Part shown: piece after piece, positions 1 through 8,953 of the stretch
How positions within the stretch are numbered: the first letter of the stretch is position 1
How the letters are laid out: the number at the start of each line of letters is the position of its first letter
Source: JACRAR01 sp041674465
GTDB lineage: Bacteria > Pseudomonadota > Gammaproteobacteria > Burkholderiales > Rhodocyclaceae
Assembly: GCA_041674465.1 (NCBI GenBank)
Contig: JBAYVV010000121.1
Coordinates: forward strand, 1-11,955
Reading direction: 5' to 3'
DNA: 11,955 bases
Position numbers and translations under genes: made by a program
The notes under the pieces: generated by a model
What the model was told of the DNA's origin: nothing
The model's database searches: none
The model's input: the letters and a program-made list of their open reading frames with translations, nothing else

Positions 1-3000
1 GTGTGCGCGCACCAGCCCGGGTTCGGCGTGGATCAGCGCCATCACATCCTGCAACTGGTCGCGAAAACCGAAAGCCCCGCCTGACTGGTAGTAGCCACTG
101 CGCGCCCAGAGCCGGCAGGCCATGGTCTGGTACACCAGCCAGCCGTTGGCCAGCACATTCAGTGCAGGATCGGGCGTGTCCACCTGGACAGCGCCAAGCG
201 CATGGTTCCAGTGCAGCCAGACAGCCTCAAGCGCGCTGCGTGCGGCGAGCGGGGTACGGAAGCGTTGCACGAGCTTGGCTGCATCGTCGGTGTTGCGTCC
301 GACGCCAAGCCGGAAGACGATCTCGCGCTCCTGGCCATCGGCCAGTTCAAAGCGTGTCTGGATTGCGGCACAGGGATCGAGTCCGGCGCCCACTTTGCCG
401 GACAGGCGTGCATGCTGCATGGCTGCCGGATTGCGCAGCGTGCCGTTGCGCCCGATGAATTCCTTGCGATCCCCGCTCAGGCTGCGTTGCGGGTCATCCA
501 CATCGAAGAAGGCCACCCGATCGGCAAAGGCCTGGTTGTAAGGGTTGCGCGCATAGAGCGCGCCGCTCCTGGGCGCTATTTCACTGACCACGTGCATCGC
601 TGATTTCGCCTGCAGGTCTCCCAATACCCATTCGACATAGCCGGTTGCCGAGAGTTTGCGCGCCCGTCCCGAGGCGTTGCGCACTTTCAGCACCGAAAAC
701 TTGACAGCGGCATCCATCGCCACGTAGACCCAGAGCTCGGTATGGATACCTGCCTCGCTGGTCTCGAACACGCTGTAGCCGAAGCCATGGCGGATGACAT
801 AGGGCAGTGCGCCACGGACGGGCAGGGGGGTGGGCGACCAGACGTGGCCGGTTTCTTCGTCGCGCAGGTAGAAAGCTTCCCCGCTGGAGTCGCCGACCGG
901 TTCGTTGTGCCAGGGTGTGAGGCGGAATTCGTGGGCGTTTTCGCTCCAGGTATAGGCACTGCCATTTTCCGAGACGATGCTGCCGAAGTTCGGATTGGCC
1001 AGCACGTTCACCCAGGGTGCTGGCGTCTGTTGACCAGGTGCCAGCACAATCACGTATTCGCGCCCGTCGCGGGTGAACCCGCCGAGGCCGTTGCCGAGGA
1101 TCAGATCACGCTGCGCCAGGGTGTCACTCGCAACCGCCAGCAGGTTCTCGGCTGCAGGTGGGGCGCGGTAGCGGCGGCTGGGGATGAACTGTGCGGTATC
1201 CGGTTCAGGCGCACCATACTGGTCGAGTTGTTCTTCCAGCGTTCCCCGCCCATCGGTAATGATGGCGCGAGCCACCGACTGCAGCAGGATGCGGTCCTCG
1301 CTGGAAATTTGATCCGCCGGTCGGACGAAGATGCCGCCGGGACGATCGATCACGCTGGCTTCGATGCCCGAAGTGATCATGCCCATGATCTGTTCCTGCA
1401 GTTGCTGCCGGTAGCCGGCGTGATCCTCGTTCCAGATTACCAGGTCAACGGCCAGTCCCTTGAGGCGCCAGTAGGCATGCGCCTGCACCATTTGGCGCAC
1501 CAGGTCGATATTGGCGGCATCGCCGATCTGCAGCAGCACGATCGGCAGATCGCCGGAGATGGCGTAACCCCACAGCCCGGACTGCCCGCGCCGATTCTTG
1601 ACCAGCACAGCCGGATCGGCACGCAAGGCGTCATTGGCATAGATGACGACGCCGGCCAGACGCGCATAGATTTGCGCGTCGGCTTCGCTGGCATTGAGTT
1701 GCCGCAGCACCACCTGGCTGTGGGTCCATGCCAGTTCAAAGACGCGGTCGGCGAGAGGCCGGTCCTGGTATTTGTGGATCAGGCCCAGCGCCAGCTCGCG
1801 GGTTTCGCTCATGCCCGTCACCATGTCGATCGTCGCCGACTGCTCCGGTTCCAGCGTCAGCAAACAGCGCATGGCGATGATGGGATCCAGCACCGAGCCG
1901 TCACTGCCGGAGAGCGCTGTCTCTTGCCGCAACGCCAAAGGCGCGATGCTGCTGCTGGAGCGGCCGATGAAACGCAGCCGGTCCGTCTCGTAGGACACCT
2001 CGGCGATTTCAGCGCCGTGAACCGCCATCAAATGCATCATCCAGGGCGCCTGTTCGCCGCGTGAGCGGGGGCGGCGCGTACACAAGATCGCGCGGCGGTC
2101 ACGCAGGATTTCCGTTTGCACGAACAGGTTGCTGAAGGCCGGATGCAGGGCATCCGCAGGCGCAGGCGCGAGTACCACTTCGGCGTAACTGGTGACTTCG
2201 AGCTTTCTCTGCTGGCGTGAGCGGTTGGTGATGCGGACACGACGCAACTCGATATCGTCTTCCGGCGACACGACAATTTCGGTGTAGGTCTCGAAATGTC
2301 CATCGTCGTGGGCAACGGCATCGCGGCGGCGAAACTCGGCACGTCCTTCGGAGAAGATCGCGGCATAGCTCAGCGCCGGCTTGAGCGTCGGCTGGTGGGT
2401 GGTGGACCAGAACGAACCGCTGGCCGCCATCTCGCGGATGTAACAGAAAGCCCCCCAGTTATCGCAGGTGCCGTCCTCACGCCAGCGCGTTACGGCCAGA
2501 TCTTTCCAGCGGCTATAGCCGCCGCCGGCATTGCTGATCATCACGTGGTAGCGGCCGTTCGACAGCAACTGCACTTCAGGCAGGGGTGTATCGGGCGTGC
2601 TGAAGACCCGGATCGGCGTGTCAGTGACCACTGAAGCCGAGCGCATGTCGGAAAGTTGATCCGTATGCGAGAACAGGGCGGTAGCCTTGGGTATGCGTTC
2701 CTGGAGCAGCAGCATGACCGCCTGGAACAACCGGTCCGATTCGAAGCGCCGCTGCATCGGCTGCTCCTGCAGCAGGTAGTCGAGCGCGAGCAGGCTCATG
2801 CCCTGGTGATGGGTCATGAATGACTGCACCACCGTGTTTGTTTGGCCGCGCCGTTGGCGTGCCGGCGTGTAGTCGATGGCTTCGAAAAAACCGAACTTGC
2901 CGAAAAACCCCTTGGCGGCGAGCCGTTGCAGATTCTGGCAGGCTTCTTCGGGGGCCACCATCAGCGCGAGCACCGAGGCATAGGGCGCGACCACCAGGTC

Positions 3001-6000
3001 TTCGGCCAGGCCGCGCTTGAGTCCCAGGCCCGGCACGCCGAAAGCGCGATACTGATAATTGAAATGCACGTCGACCGCGTTGTAGCCGGATTCCGAGATG
3101 CCCCAGGGCACACCGCGCTGCTGTCCGTATTCAATCTGCCGGGCCACCGCTGCCTTGCAGGTCTGGTCCAGCAGCGTCTGGTCGTAGGTCGGCATCACCA
3201 GCAAGGGCATCAGGTATTCGAACATCGAACCGCTCCACGACAGGAGCACCGCTTCCCCGCTGGTGCTGGTGAGCAGGCGCCCCAGACTGAACCAGCTTTC
3301 CTGCGGCAACTGTCCCTGTGCAATGGCGACGAAAGTGCATAAGCGTGCCTCGGAAGCCAGCAGGTCGTAGTATCCGGGGTCGGCACGTCGCTCATCCACG
3401 TTATAGCCGATGCTCAGGAGATGGCTTGCTGCGTCGAACAGGAAGTCGTATTCCATGCCGGCCAGTTCACCACAGTGCTGCGCCAGCCGATTGACCGCCG
3501 CCATCCGGTCCTTGGCCGGGGAGTTGCCGGCCCTGGCCAGCGCACGCAGGCTGGGCATGGCCTGGCTTGATGTGATTGCGGTCGTGGCCAATATCGGCCA
3601 GGGACCAAGAAAGTTCAATTCATCGAGTGCTTCGCGACATTGCCGGGCCAGTGTCATCACCCACGTGCTGAGCTCGCTTTCGGGTGAAGAGTCACTTCTC
3701 AAGACCTGGGTGACCAGTTCCGCAGAACCTGCCTCCAGTCGCTCCAGGCACGAGCGCACTGTGGCGAGTGTCGTCGGCGGCTTTGTGGCTGCGAACGCCA
3801 GTGCCTTGTGCAACTCGGTCAGTATTTCCGCAACCACATTGTTCCCGCCACAAGTCTCCTCCGCCGCTTCTGCAACAATCCTGAAGGTGTCGCTCAAGCC
3901 GTCGAACAATCTCGCCGGCAATATTGTTTCGTCGGCCAGCGCCAGCAACCCCGCGCGCAAAGTCAGCAAGTGACCGGCGAGGTTGCCGCTGTCCACTGTC
4001 GAGATATAGCGTGGCGGCAGCGGCTGCAAGGTCTGCGTGTCATACCAGTTGTAGAAATGACCGCGGTGCCGCTCCAGGCTGTCCATCGTGCGCAGGGCCT
4101 GTGTCGTGCGTTCGATGAGTTGTCCGGCCAGGATATAGCCGAAATCATAGGCGGACAGATTGGCCAGCAGCGCCAGCCCCATGTTGGTCGGTGATGTGCG
4201 ATGCGCGACTACGGCAGCGGGATAGTCCTGAAAGTTGTCGGGTGGCAGCCAATGATCCTGCTCACCGATGAAGTTCTCGAAGAAAGACCAGATCCGCCGT
4301 GCCAGCGTGCGCAGGAAGAGCGTCTGGACGATGGTCAGGCTTGCTTTGCGGCGACTCAAGGGCCGGCTGATCCACCACGCGATCGCGGGAGCAGCGCACC
4401 ACAACAGCAGGATGATTCCTGCCACTGTCAATATTTCCGGTGTGGCGACCGCCAGATGCAGCGCGACGCCAATGGCGATGACGGGAGCAGCCCACATCTT
4501 CCGGAAAGATTCGACGAGGCTGTTATTGCCGCGTTGTGCGGATTGTCGATCGGCTTCGCTGGAGGGATTCCATTCGAGCAGTCGCCGGTGCGTGACCTGC
4601 ATCCGCCAGGCCGTGCGGGACATGGCATCCAGACTGAAAAATGCTTCGTAGGGGAGGCAGGCCAGTTCCATTGCAACCTGCAGCAAGTGCCGGACAGCCG
4701 AATGCGCGGCAGCAGCGATGTGCTGACGCGGCAGCACTTCCGCCGGCTTGCGGAAGAGTGCGAGGATGGCGGAGCACAGGGAGGGAATCAGCAGAATGCC
4801 GAGTACCGTCCAGGTCCATACTTCGGGGGAGCCCAGAAAGGTCCAGCCCGACAGCAGCAACATCGTTAATGCGATGGGTACCAGACTGCGCCGCAGGTTG
4901 TCGATGAGCTTCCATTGCGACAGCATCGAGAGCGGATTTTTTTGCGGGTTGTGAGCTGCGCTCGCAGTCGGGCCGATGATGGTCCGCGCTAGCCAGCCCA
5001 CCAGTTGCCAGTCGCCGCGTATCCAGCGGTAGCGGCGACTGACGTCGTCTCCATAGCGTGCCGGGGTGTCCTCGAACAATTGCACATCGCTGAGTAGCCC
5101 GGCGCGGGCGTAGCAGCCTTCGAGGAGATCGTGACTCAGGACGCGATTTTCCGGGAAGCGGCCCGCCAGGGCTTGTTCGAACGCGTCGACGTCATAGATG
5201 CCCTTGCCGATGAACGAACCTTCGCCGAACACGTCCTGATACACATTCGAGACGGCGCGGGTGTACGGATCGATCCCGGCGCCTCCGCCATACAGGCGCG
5301 CATAGCGGGAACGGTTGGTTCCCGGCAGGCTCACCGCCACGCACGGCTGCAGGATGCCGTAGCCCGCGACGATGCGCCCCAGCGCGGGGTCAAAGACTGG
5401 ATAATTGAGCGGGTGCGCCATCACGCCAACGAACTGGCGGGCGGCATCGCGCGGCAGTTGGGTGTCGGTGTCGAGGGTAATCACGTACTTCACGCCGGAC
5501 AGCACAGTGCTCTCTCCGACGACCAGAGAAAAGCCGTTGTGGGCTGCGGTATCTGCAGCATGCTTGCCGCTGCGCAGTAATGCGTTCAAATCGGCCAGCT
5601 TGCCGCGCTTGCGTTCGTAACCCATCCAGATGAGTTCCTGCGGATTCCACAGCCGCGGACGGTGGAAGAGAAAGAATATGTCCTTCCTGCCGCCGTTGCT
5701 GGCGTATTTTTGGTTCAGTTCGGTGATTCTCGCTTGCGCCAGTTGCAGCAGCGGACCGTCTTCGGCAACAGATTCATGCTGTGCATCGCAAAAATCGGTC
5801 AATAAGCCAAAATGCAGATGCTCATCGCGATTCGCCATGAACCTGACTTCCAGGGCCTCGACCAGATCCTCGAGGCCGGCAGCGCTGTTGAGCATGGTGG
5901 GAACCACCACCAGCGTGCGCGATGACGCAGGGATGCCCAGCGAGAAATCCAGCCTGGGGAGTGCGTGCGGTGTCACGAACAGGGTTGCCAGCCAGTTCAC

Positions 6001-7440
6001 CAGCGCTACGGCCAACTGACTGGTTGCCAGCAGGAGGATGAAGCCGACCGGCAGCACAGACCAGTACCAGGCCCCGTCGAATGTGCCGTCGCTAAACGCC
6101 TGCGTCAGCAGGCTGGCGGTGATGATTGCCGTGATCAGGGAAATGCTGCCGAGGTACAGGATCAGCGGCAATCGCCCGGCCTTCCTGCGCCAAGCGGCAA
6201 CGCCGGAGAGACGAACCTGCAGCAATCGCTCCAATTGCGCCCGACCCTGGTCGATCAGGTAGAAGCCGACATGCTCTGCGCGCTCGCCAGCGCTACTGCA
6301 GATGTCGGATCCGGCGCCAGACTGCGCGAGTTCGATCGCCTGGCGGGCCACTTCCTCTTCCGAGCGTGGGCCCTGTTTTGCGATCTGCTCCGTGGCATGA
6401 CGGTAGCGATCGCGCGTGGCGAAATCCATCCGTGCATACACGCCACCCGGATCTTCACGCAGCGTGCGCTCGACGATGCTCATGCTCTCGACGAACTCGC
6501 GCCAGTCGATGGCGCCGAGCAGCCGCAGGCTGCCGATGCTGTTGCTGATGGAAACCTGATCGGCGGCCTGCTGCTGGTTCTCCCACTGGACCAGTTGCTC
6601 GATGGTCTGGCCGGTTTCGGAAAGCCGCTGCTCGATCCAGGTCAGCGGCAAGGCCAGGGTGGGCCCCCTGCCTTGCAGGCGGCGGGTGAGTTCCGCGACG
6701 AAGGCCCCGACCATGGGCGGATTGGAGCGCGCCATGTCGGCGATCACCAGGATCAGGCTCTTCGGATCCTGCGTGGCCGTCTCCATCATCTGGTCCGCCC
6801 AGGTGCCCGCCAGGTTGCGCTCGCTCCAGCCGGTTGCGATGCGCACGCCGACGCGCCTGAGATTTTCGATGACCGCCAGCCGCAGCATGATCGGAATGGC
6901 CCACAACTCGCCGAGCTTCAGGACTGCCTCGGTCTGGTAGGCCGCCACGAAGCGGCAGAGGCTCTGTATATCGACGCGACCGTCGCCATGGGCAATCGTC
7001 TCCAGCGCAATGTCATACACACGCGGTCGATCGTCGGCCGGTCTGTCGTCCAGGCGCGGGAGTTCCCGGCTGTAGCCTTTCGGCAAATGCCGCCGGGCGG
7101 TACGAATCTGTTCTTCAATGAGGTAGAAGTTGTCGAGTAGCCATTCCCCTGCCGGCGTGATGCGGCGCTTCTCGGAAACCGCCGCCATGAGCAGGGTGGA
7201 GACACTGGCCAATACGCATTCGTTATCCGCCAGGCGGGCCAGCAACTGGTCCGGCGCACGCCCTGCGGCCAGCCGATGGGTGCGCGCGAGGATCTTGCCA
7301 TGCTGCTCCATCTGATCGGCGCTGTACAACTCCGATCGCAGCGGTGGATCTTCGATGACAGGCGACTTGCTCAATCCACAGAGGCCAAGCCGTGCTTTCA
7401 GCTTTTGAAAATTGGCGATGAGCGTTTTGCCGGCATTCAA
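1..7440 (-). CDS. ndvB: Cyclic beta-1,2-glucan synthase, 3' end cut by the window
   Basis: Inner-membrane enzyme that polymerises UDP-glucose into beta-1,2-glucan, trims it and cyclises it to osmoregulated periplasmic glucan (known for the family). The frame is open for 2,480 codons with no frameshift seen. Residues counted from the TTG at 7440: conserved N-terminal segment with DNFYLIEEQIR (103-113); membrane segments near 424-443 and 460-487; GT84 glucosyltransferase with VVVPTML (511-517), DTD (657-659), HD (770-771) and an RxxRW motif (802-806); four more membrane segments between 850 and 1022; glycoamylase-like/GH189 cyclisation domain with SWSGSMFEY (1401-1409), WGISESGYN (1446-1454) and MTHHQGMS (1542-1549); two GH94-like phosphorylase modules from about 1620 and 2100, the second cut just after FRDQLQD (2459-2465). 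Six membrane segments match known Cgs. Family members are about 2,800-2,900 residues, so several hundred C-terminal residues lie outside. The start is uncertain: the first in-frame ATG (7311) would remove conserved sequence, and the frame opens after a stop at 7512-7510. Confidence 0.95.
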   Translation of the reverse strand, partial: MNAGKTLIANFQKLKARLGLCGLSKSPVIEDPPLRSELYSADQMEQHGKILARTHRLAAGRAPDQLLARLADNECVLASVSTLLMAAVSEKRRITPAGEWLLDNFYLIEEQIRTARRHLPKGYSRELPRLDDRPADDRPRVYDIALETIAHGDGRVDIQSLCRFVAAYQTEAVLKLGELWAIPIMLRLAVIENLRRVGVRIATGWSERNLAGTWADQMMETATQDPKSLILVIADMARSNPPMVGAFVAELTRRLQGRGPTLALPLTWIEQRLSETGQTIEQLVQWENQQQAADQVSISNSIGSLRLLGAIDWREFVESMSIVERTLREDPGGVYARMDFATRDRYRHATEQIAKQGPRSEEEVARQAIELAQSGAGSDICSSAGERAEHVGFYLIDQGRAQLERLLQVRLSGVAAWRRKAGRLPLILYLGSISLITAIITASLLTQAFSDGTFDGAWYWSVLPVGFILLLATSQLAVALVNWLATLFVTPHALPRLDFSLGIPASSRTLVVVPTMLNSAAGLEDLVEALEVRFMANRDEHLHFGLLTDFCDAQHESVAEDGPLLQLAQARITELNQKYASNGGRKDIFFLFHRPRLWNPQELIWMGYERKRGKLADLNALLRSGKHAADTAAHNGFSLVVGESTVLSGVKYVITLDTDTQLPRDAARQFVGVMAHPLNYPVFDPALGRIVAGYGILQPCVAVSLPGTNRSRYARLYGGGAGIDPYTRAVSNVYQDVFGEGSFIGKGIYDVDAFEQALAGRFPENRVLSHDLLEGCYARAGLLSDVQLFEDTPARYGDDVSRRYRWIRGDWQLVGWLARTIIGPTASAAHNPQKNPLSMLSQWKLIDNLRRSLVPIALTMLLLSGWTFLGSPEVWTWTVLGILLIPSLCSAILALFRKPAEVLPRQHIAAAAHSAVRHLLQVAMELACLPYEAFFSLDAMSRTAWRMQVTHRRLLEWNPSSEADRQSAQRGNNSLVESFRKMWAAPVIAIGVALHLAVATPEILTVAGIILLLWCAAPAIAWWISRPLSRRKASLTIVQTLFLRTLARRIWSFFENFIGEQDHWLPPDNFQDYPAAVVAHRTSPTNMGLALLANLSAYDFGYILAGQLIERTTQALRTMDSLERHRGHFYNWYDTQTLQPLPPRYISTVDSGNLAGHLLTLRAGLLALADETILPARLFDGLSDTFRIVAEAAEETCGGNNVVAEILTELHKALAFAATKPPTTLATVRSCLERLEAGSAELVTQVLRSDSSPESELSTWVMTLARQCREALDELNFLGPWPILATTAITSSQAMPSLRALARAGNSPAKDRMAAVNRLAQHCGELAGMEYDFLFDAASHLLSIGYNVDERRADPGYYDLLASEARLCTFVAIAQGQLPQESWFSLGRLLTSTSGEAVLLSWSGSMFEYLMPLLVMPTYDQTLLDQTCKAAVARQIEYGQQRGVPWGISESGYNAVDVHFNYQYRAFGVPGLGLKRGLAEDLVVAPYASVLALMVAPEEACQNLQRLAAKGFFGKFGFFEAIDYTPARQRRGQTNTVVQSFMTHHQGMSLLALDYLLQEQPMQRRFESDRLFQAVMLLLQERIPKATALFSHTDQLSDMRSASVVTDTPIRVFSTPDTPLPEVQLLSNGRYHVMISNAGGGYSRWKDLAVTRWREDGTCDNWGAFCYIREMAASGSFWSTTHQPTLKPALSYAAIFSEGRAEFRRRDAVAHDDGHFETYTEIVVSPEDDIELRRVRITNRSRQQRKLEVTSYAEVVLAPAPADALHPAFSNLFVQTEILRDRRAILCTRRPRSRGEQAPWMMHLMAVHGAEIAEVSYETDRLRFIGRSSSSIAPLALRQETALSGSDGSVLDPIIAMRCLLTLEPEQSATIDMVTGMSETRELALGLIHKYQDRPLADRVFELAWTHSQVVLRQLNASEADAQIYARLAGVVIYANDALRADPAVLVKNRRGQSGLWGYAISGDLPIVLLQIGDAANIDLVRQMVQAHAYWRLKGLAVDLVIWNEDHAGYRQQLQEQIMGMITSGIEASVIDRPGGIFVRPADQISSEDRILLQSVARAIITDGRGTLEEQLDQYGAPEPDTAQFIPSRRYRAPPAAENLLAVASDTLAQRDLILGNGLGGFTRDGREYVIVLAPGQQTPAPWVNVLANPNFGSIVSENGSAYTWSENAHEFRLTPWHNEPVGDSSGEAFYLRDEETGHVWSPTPLPVRGALPYVIRHGFGYSVFETSEAGIHTELWVYVAMDAAVKFSVLKVRNASGRARKLSATGYVEWVLGDLQAKSAMHVVSEIAPRSGALYARNPYNQAFADRVAFFDVDDPQRSLSGDRKEFIGRNGTLRNPAAMQHARLSGKVGAGLDPCAAIQTRFELADGQEREIVFRLGVGRNTDDAAKLVQRFRTPLAARSALEAVWLHWNHALGAVQVDTPDPALNVLANGWLVYQTMACRLWARSGYYQSGGAFGFRDQLQDVMALIHAEPGLVRAH

Positions 7441-7585
7441 TTTGGAGAATCCATTCTGGCGAGGCTGGCCGACAATTTCAGGACGAGCCCACCGCAAGCG
7501 ATGCCGGAATCAGCCGTTGCTGGCGCTGTCCGGTCGCGGCGATGCAAACCGCCGGCAGCACCCCGGCCGGCTCAAGATGTGCAGA

Positions 7586-7614
7586 AGGCCTGCAGGAGCT
7601 TCCACTGCAGGCCT
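7586..7614 (-). terminator. Perfect 10-bp hairpin after the BON lipoprotein gene
   Basis: AGGCCTGCAG (7586-7595) and CTGCAGGCCT (7605-7614) are exact reverse complements around a 9-nt loop. On the minus strand the hairpin begins 16 nt after the stop codon of the BON gene (7631), in the 190-bp gap before ndvB on the same strand. The T tract after it is poor (TTCTGC), so it may be a weak terminator, an attenuator or an mRNA 3'-end stabiliser. The stem is seen; the role is inferred. Confidence 0.5.
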
Positions 7615-7630
7615 GTCGCGGTCAATTGAC

Positions 7631-7945
7631 TTACTTGAGGCGCATGTCATCCTTGACCGACACCACGCCGCCGACGTTGCGAGCGATCTCGACCGCCTTG
7701 CTGGCCGCTGCCTGCGAGCTGACGAAGCCACTCAGTTGCACTGCACCCTTGAAAGTCTCGACATTGATTTCGGCGACCTTCAGGGTTTTCTCTTCGAGTA
7801 TGGCGGCCTTCACCTTGGTGGTGATGACGCTGTCGTCGATGTACTGGCCGGTGCCTTCATGCTTGGTCGTGGACGCACAGCCAACGACGGTCGACAAGGC
7901 AACAGCCAGGAGAAGTGTGGAAAGATGCTTGGTAAGTTGTTTCAT
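7631..7945 (-). CDS. BON-domain lipoprotein, OsmY-like, single BON
   Basis: 104-residue protein expected in the periplasm. It starts MKQLTKHLSTLLLAVALSTV and has a lipobox VVGC with the lipidated Cys at 23. A single BON domain covers about residues 35-103 (YIDDSVITTKVKAAIL, then NVETFKGAVQLSGFV and a closing SVKDDM). BON domains are associated with membrane or phospholipid binding, and OsmY is an osmotically induced periplasmic protein. The start at 7945 is supported by GGAG 9 nt upstream and by placing the signal peptide at the N-terminus. An in-frame ATG at 8143 would add 66 residues unlike a signal peptide. It is a close paralog of the BON parts at 8729-8947 and 11658 onward, about three quarters identical to the former by eye. 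It is transcribed toward ndvB and away from the LTXXQ-BON gene. Exact function is not known. Confidence 0.9.
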   Translation of the reverse strand: MKQLTKHLSTLLLAVALSTVVGCASTTKHEGTGQYIDDSVITTKVKAAILEEKTLKVAEINVETFKGAVQLSGFVSSQAAASKAVEIARNVGGVVSVKDDMRLK

Positions 7946-7997
7946 GGTTGATATCTCCAGAGGTAAAAAAGACAGAATTGCCTGATTCGATTCCGGA

Positions 7998-8024
7998 CAA
8001 GTGCTGCAAGTGTTGCAAGCGTCG
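7998..8024. repeat. Three 9-bp tandem repeats
   Basis: CAAGTGCTG, CAAGTGTTG and CAAGCGTCG follow one another without gap, 53 to 79 bp upstream of the minus-strand BON start. The first two differ at one position; the third is more diverged. This could be an operator array with a spacing near one helical turn, or chance low complexity. Confidence 0.35.
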
Positions 8025-8070
8025 CGTCGGAATCTTGAAGGCAGCATAGTCACGCTGCCCGGCCCGGTCG

Positions 8071-8087
8071 GTACGCTGGCGCACAGA
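8071..8087 (+). promoter_or_regulatory. Palindromic 17-bp motif, copy 1
   Basis: GTACGCTGGCGCACAGA, oriented toward the LTXXQ-BON gene, ending 104 bp before its start codon. It matches the csbD-facing copy at 16 of 17 positions and shares the exact 11-mer TGGCGCACAGA with both other copies. Its centre also lies about 135 bp upstream of the divergent BON gene, so it could serve both. Likely a transcription-factor site (inference). Confidence 0.55.
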
Positions 8088-8191
8088 AGAATCCCGTGGC
8101 ATGCCCCAGCATAGGCTTCGCGCCCTGAGTCTGAGTGTTTCACTGGCTCAGCGGCACGCAGATTTGTTCAATGACCTGTTAGGAGAAATTT

Positions 8192-8947
8192 ATGATCCGT
8201 AATTGCACCCTCGGCACCCTCGTACCATCCCTGCTTCTCGCCACCATGCTGGCTTTCCTTGCCGCACCCGTTGCCGCCGCCAAGCACAAATGCTCTCCGA
8301 TGGAGGCCCATGGCGACTTCATGGAGCACCGCACCGACCGCATGGAACAACATCACAAGAAGCTTCATGCCGCATTGAAGCTGACCACCGAACAGGAGGG
8401 AGCGTGGAAGAAACTCATGGACTCCGAACCGTCGATGGCCAAGGCCAAGCCCGAAGACATGGCAAAGCTGACGACGCCTGAGCGCGCAGAAAAAATGCTG
8501 GCGCAGATGAAGGAGCATCAGGGGCAACAGGCCGACCACGTTGCCGCCATCACCGGTTTCTATGCTGTGCTGACTCCCGAGCAGAAAAAAATCTTCGACG
8601 ATTTCCATTCTGGACCCAAGACAGGCATGCGCGGCAAGCCGGCACATCACGCGGCAGGGCATGCCAAGGCGCCAGCCAAAGACACGGACGCAGGTACCCA
8701 GACCAAGCATGAAAGCGCAGGCGCGTATCTGGACGACAGCGTCATCACCACCAAGGTGAAGGCTGCCGTGTTGAACGAGCCCACGCTGAAATCGGCCGAG
8801 ATCAACGTCGAGACCTACAAGGGCGTGGTGCAACTGACCGGTTTCGTCAGTTCCCGTGCCAGTGCCGACAAGGCTGCCGAAATTGCACGCGGCGTCAAGG
8901 GAGCGACATCGGTCAAGAACGACATGATCGTCAAGGGCCAGCAGTAA
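8192..8947 (+). CDS. Secreted LTXXQ (Spy/CpxP-like) and BON-domain fusion protein
   Basis: 251 residues, expected in the periplasm. Signal peptide of about 30 residues ending APVAAA, followed by a His/Met-rich stretch (C34, M37, H40, M44, H46, M51, H54, H55, H59). The N-terminal half carries two LTXXQ signatures, LTTEQ (64-68) and LTPEQ (127-131), as in Spy/CpxP/ZraP-type periplasmic chaperones or metal-stress proteins. A polar linker with more His (142-176) leads to a BON domain (about 179-248, YLDDSVITTKVKAAVL to SVKNDM) closely resembling the two neighbouring BON lipoproteins. AGGAGA lies 5 nt before the ATG. It is the first gene of a probable operon with cls (45-bp gap) and the unknown secreted gene. 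The fusion suggests a stress chaperone tethered to a membrane-binding module; this is inference and the substrate is unknown. No lipobox is seen. Confidence 0.92.
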   Translation: MIRNCTLGTLVPSLLLATMLAFLAAPVAAAKHKCSPMEAHGDFMEHRTDRMEQHHKKLHAALKLTTEQEGAWKKLMDSEPSMAKAKPEDMAKLTTPERAEKMLAQMKEHQGQQADHVAAITGFYAVLTPEQKKIFDDFHSGPKTGMRGKPAHHAAGHAKAPAKDTDAGTQTKHESAGAYLDDSVITTKVKAAVLNEPTLKSAEINVETYKGVVQLTGFVSSRASADKAAEIARGVKGATSVKNDMIVKGQQ

Positions 8948-8953
8948 GCGCCC

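Larger units (their letters stand above)
7946..8191. promoter_or_regulatory. Divergent promoter region between the BON gene and the LTXXQ-BON operon
   Basis: 246 bp without a credible gene, between two divergent start codons, so it must hold promoters in both directions unless the genes are read from further away. It contains one 17-bp palindromic motif (8071-8087), a 9-bp triple tandem repeat (7998-8024) and the AGGAGA ribosome binding site of the plus-strand gene (8181-8186). I could not place -35/-10 boxes convincingly. Confidence 0.6.

Noticed and set aside
742..2064. Long open frame on the plus strand (440 codons)
   Set aside because: It lies wholly antisense to the glucan synthase, whose frame shows clear family motifs here. 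In GC-rich DNA such opposite-strand frames stay open because of codon bias; the translation resembles nothing known.
5965..7140. Long open frame on the plus strand (391 codons)
   Set aside because: It is antisense to the N-terminal and GT84 regions of the glucan synthase, with no recognisable domain or ribosome binding site.
8071..8091. Reading TGGCGC in the shared motif as a sigma-54 -24 box
   Set aside because: The GC expected 10 bases after the GG is missing in copy 1 (AA) and copy 3 (TT).
7946..8143. Upstream extension of the minus-strand BON gene to an ATG at 8143
   Set aside because: It would bury the lipoprotein signal peptide behind 66 residues and cover the promoter region; the ATG at 7945 has its own Shine-Dalgarno.
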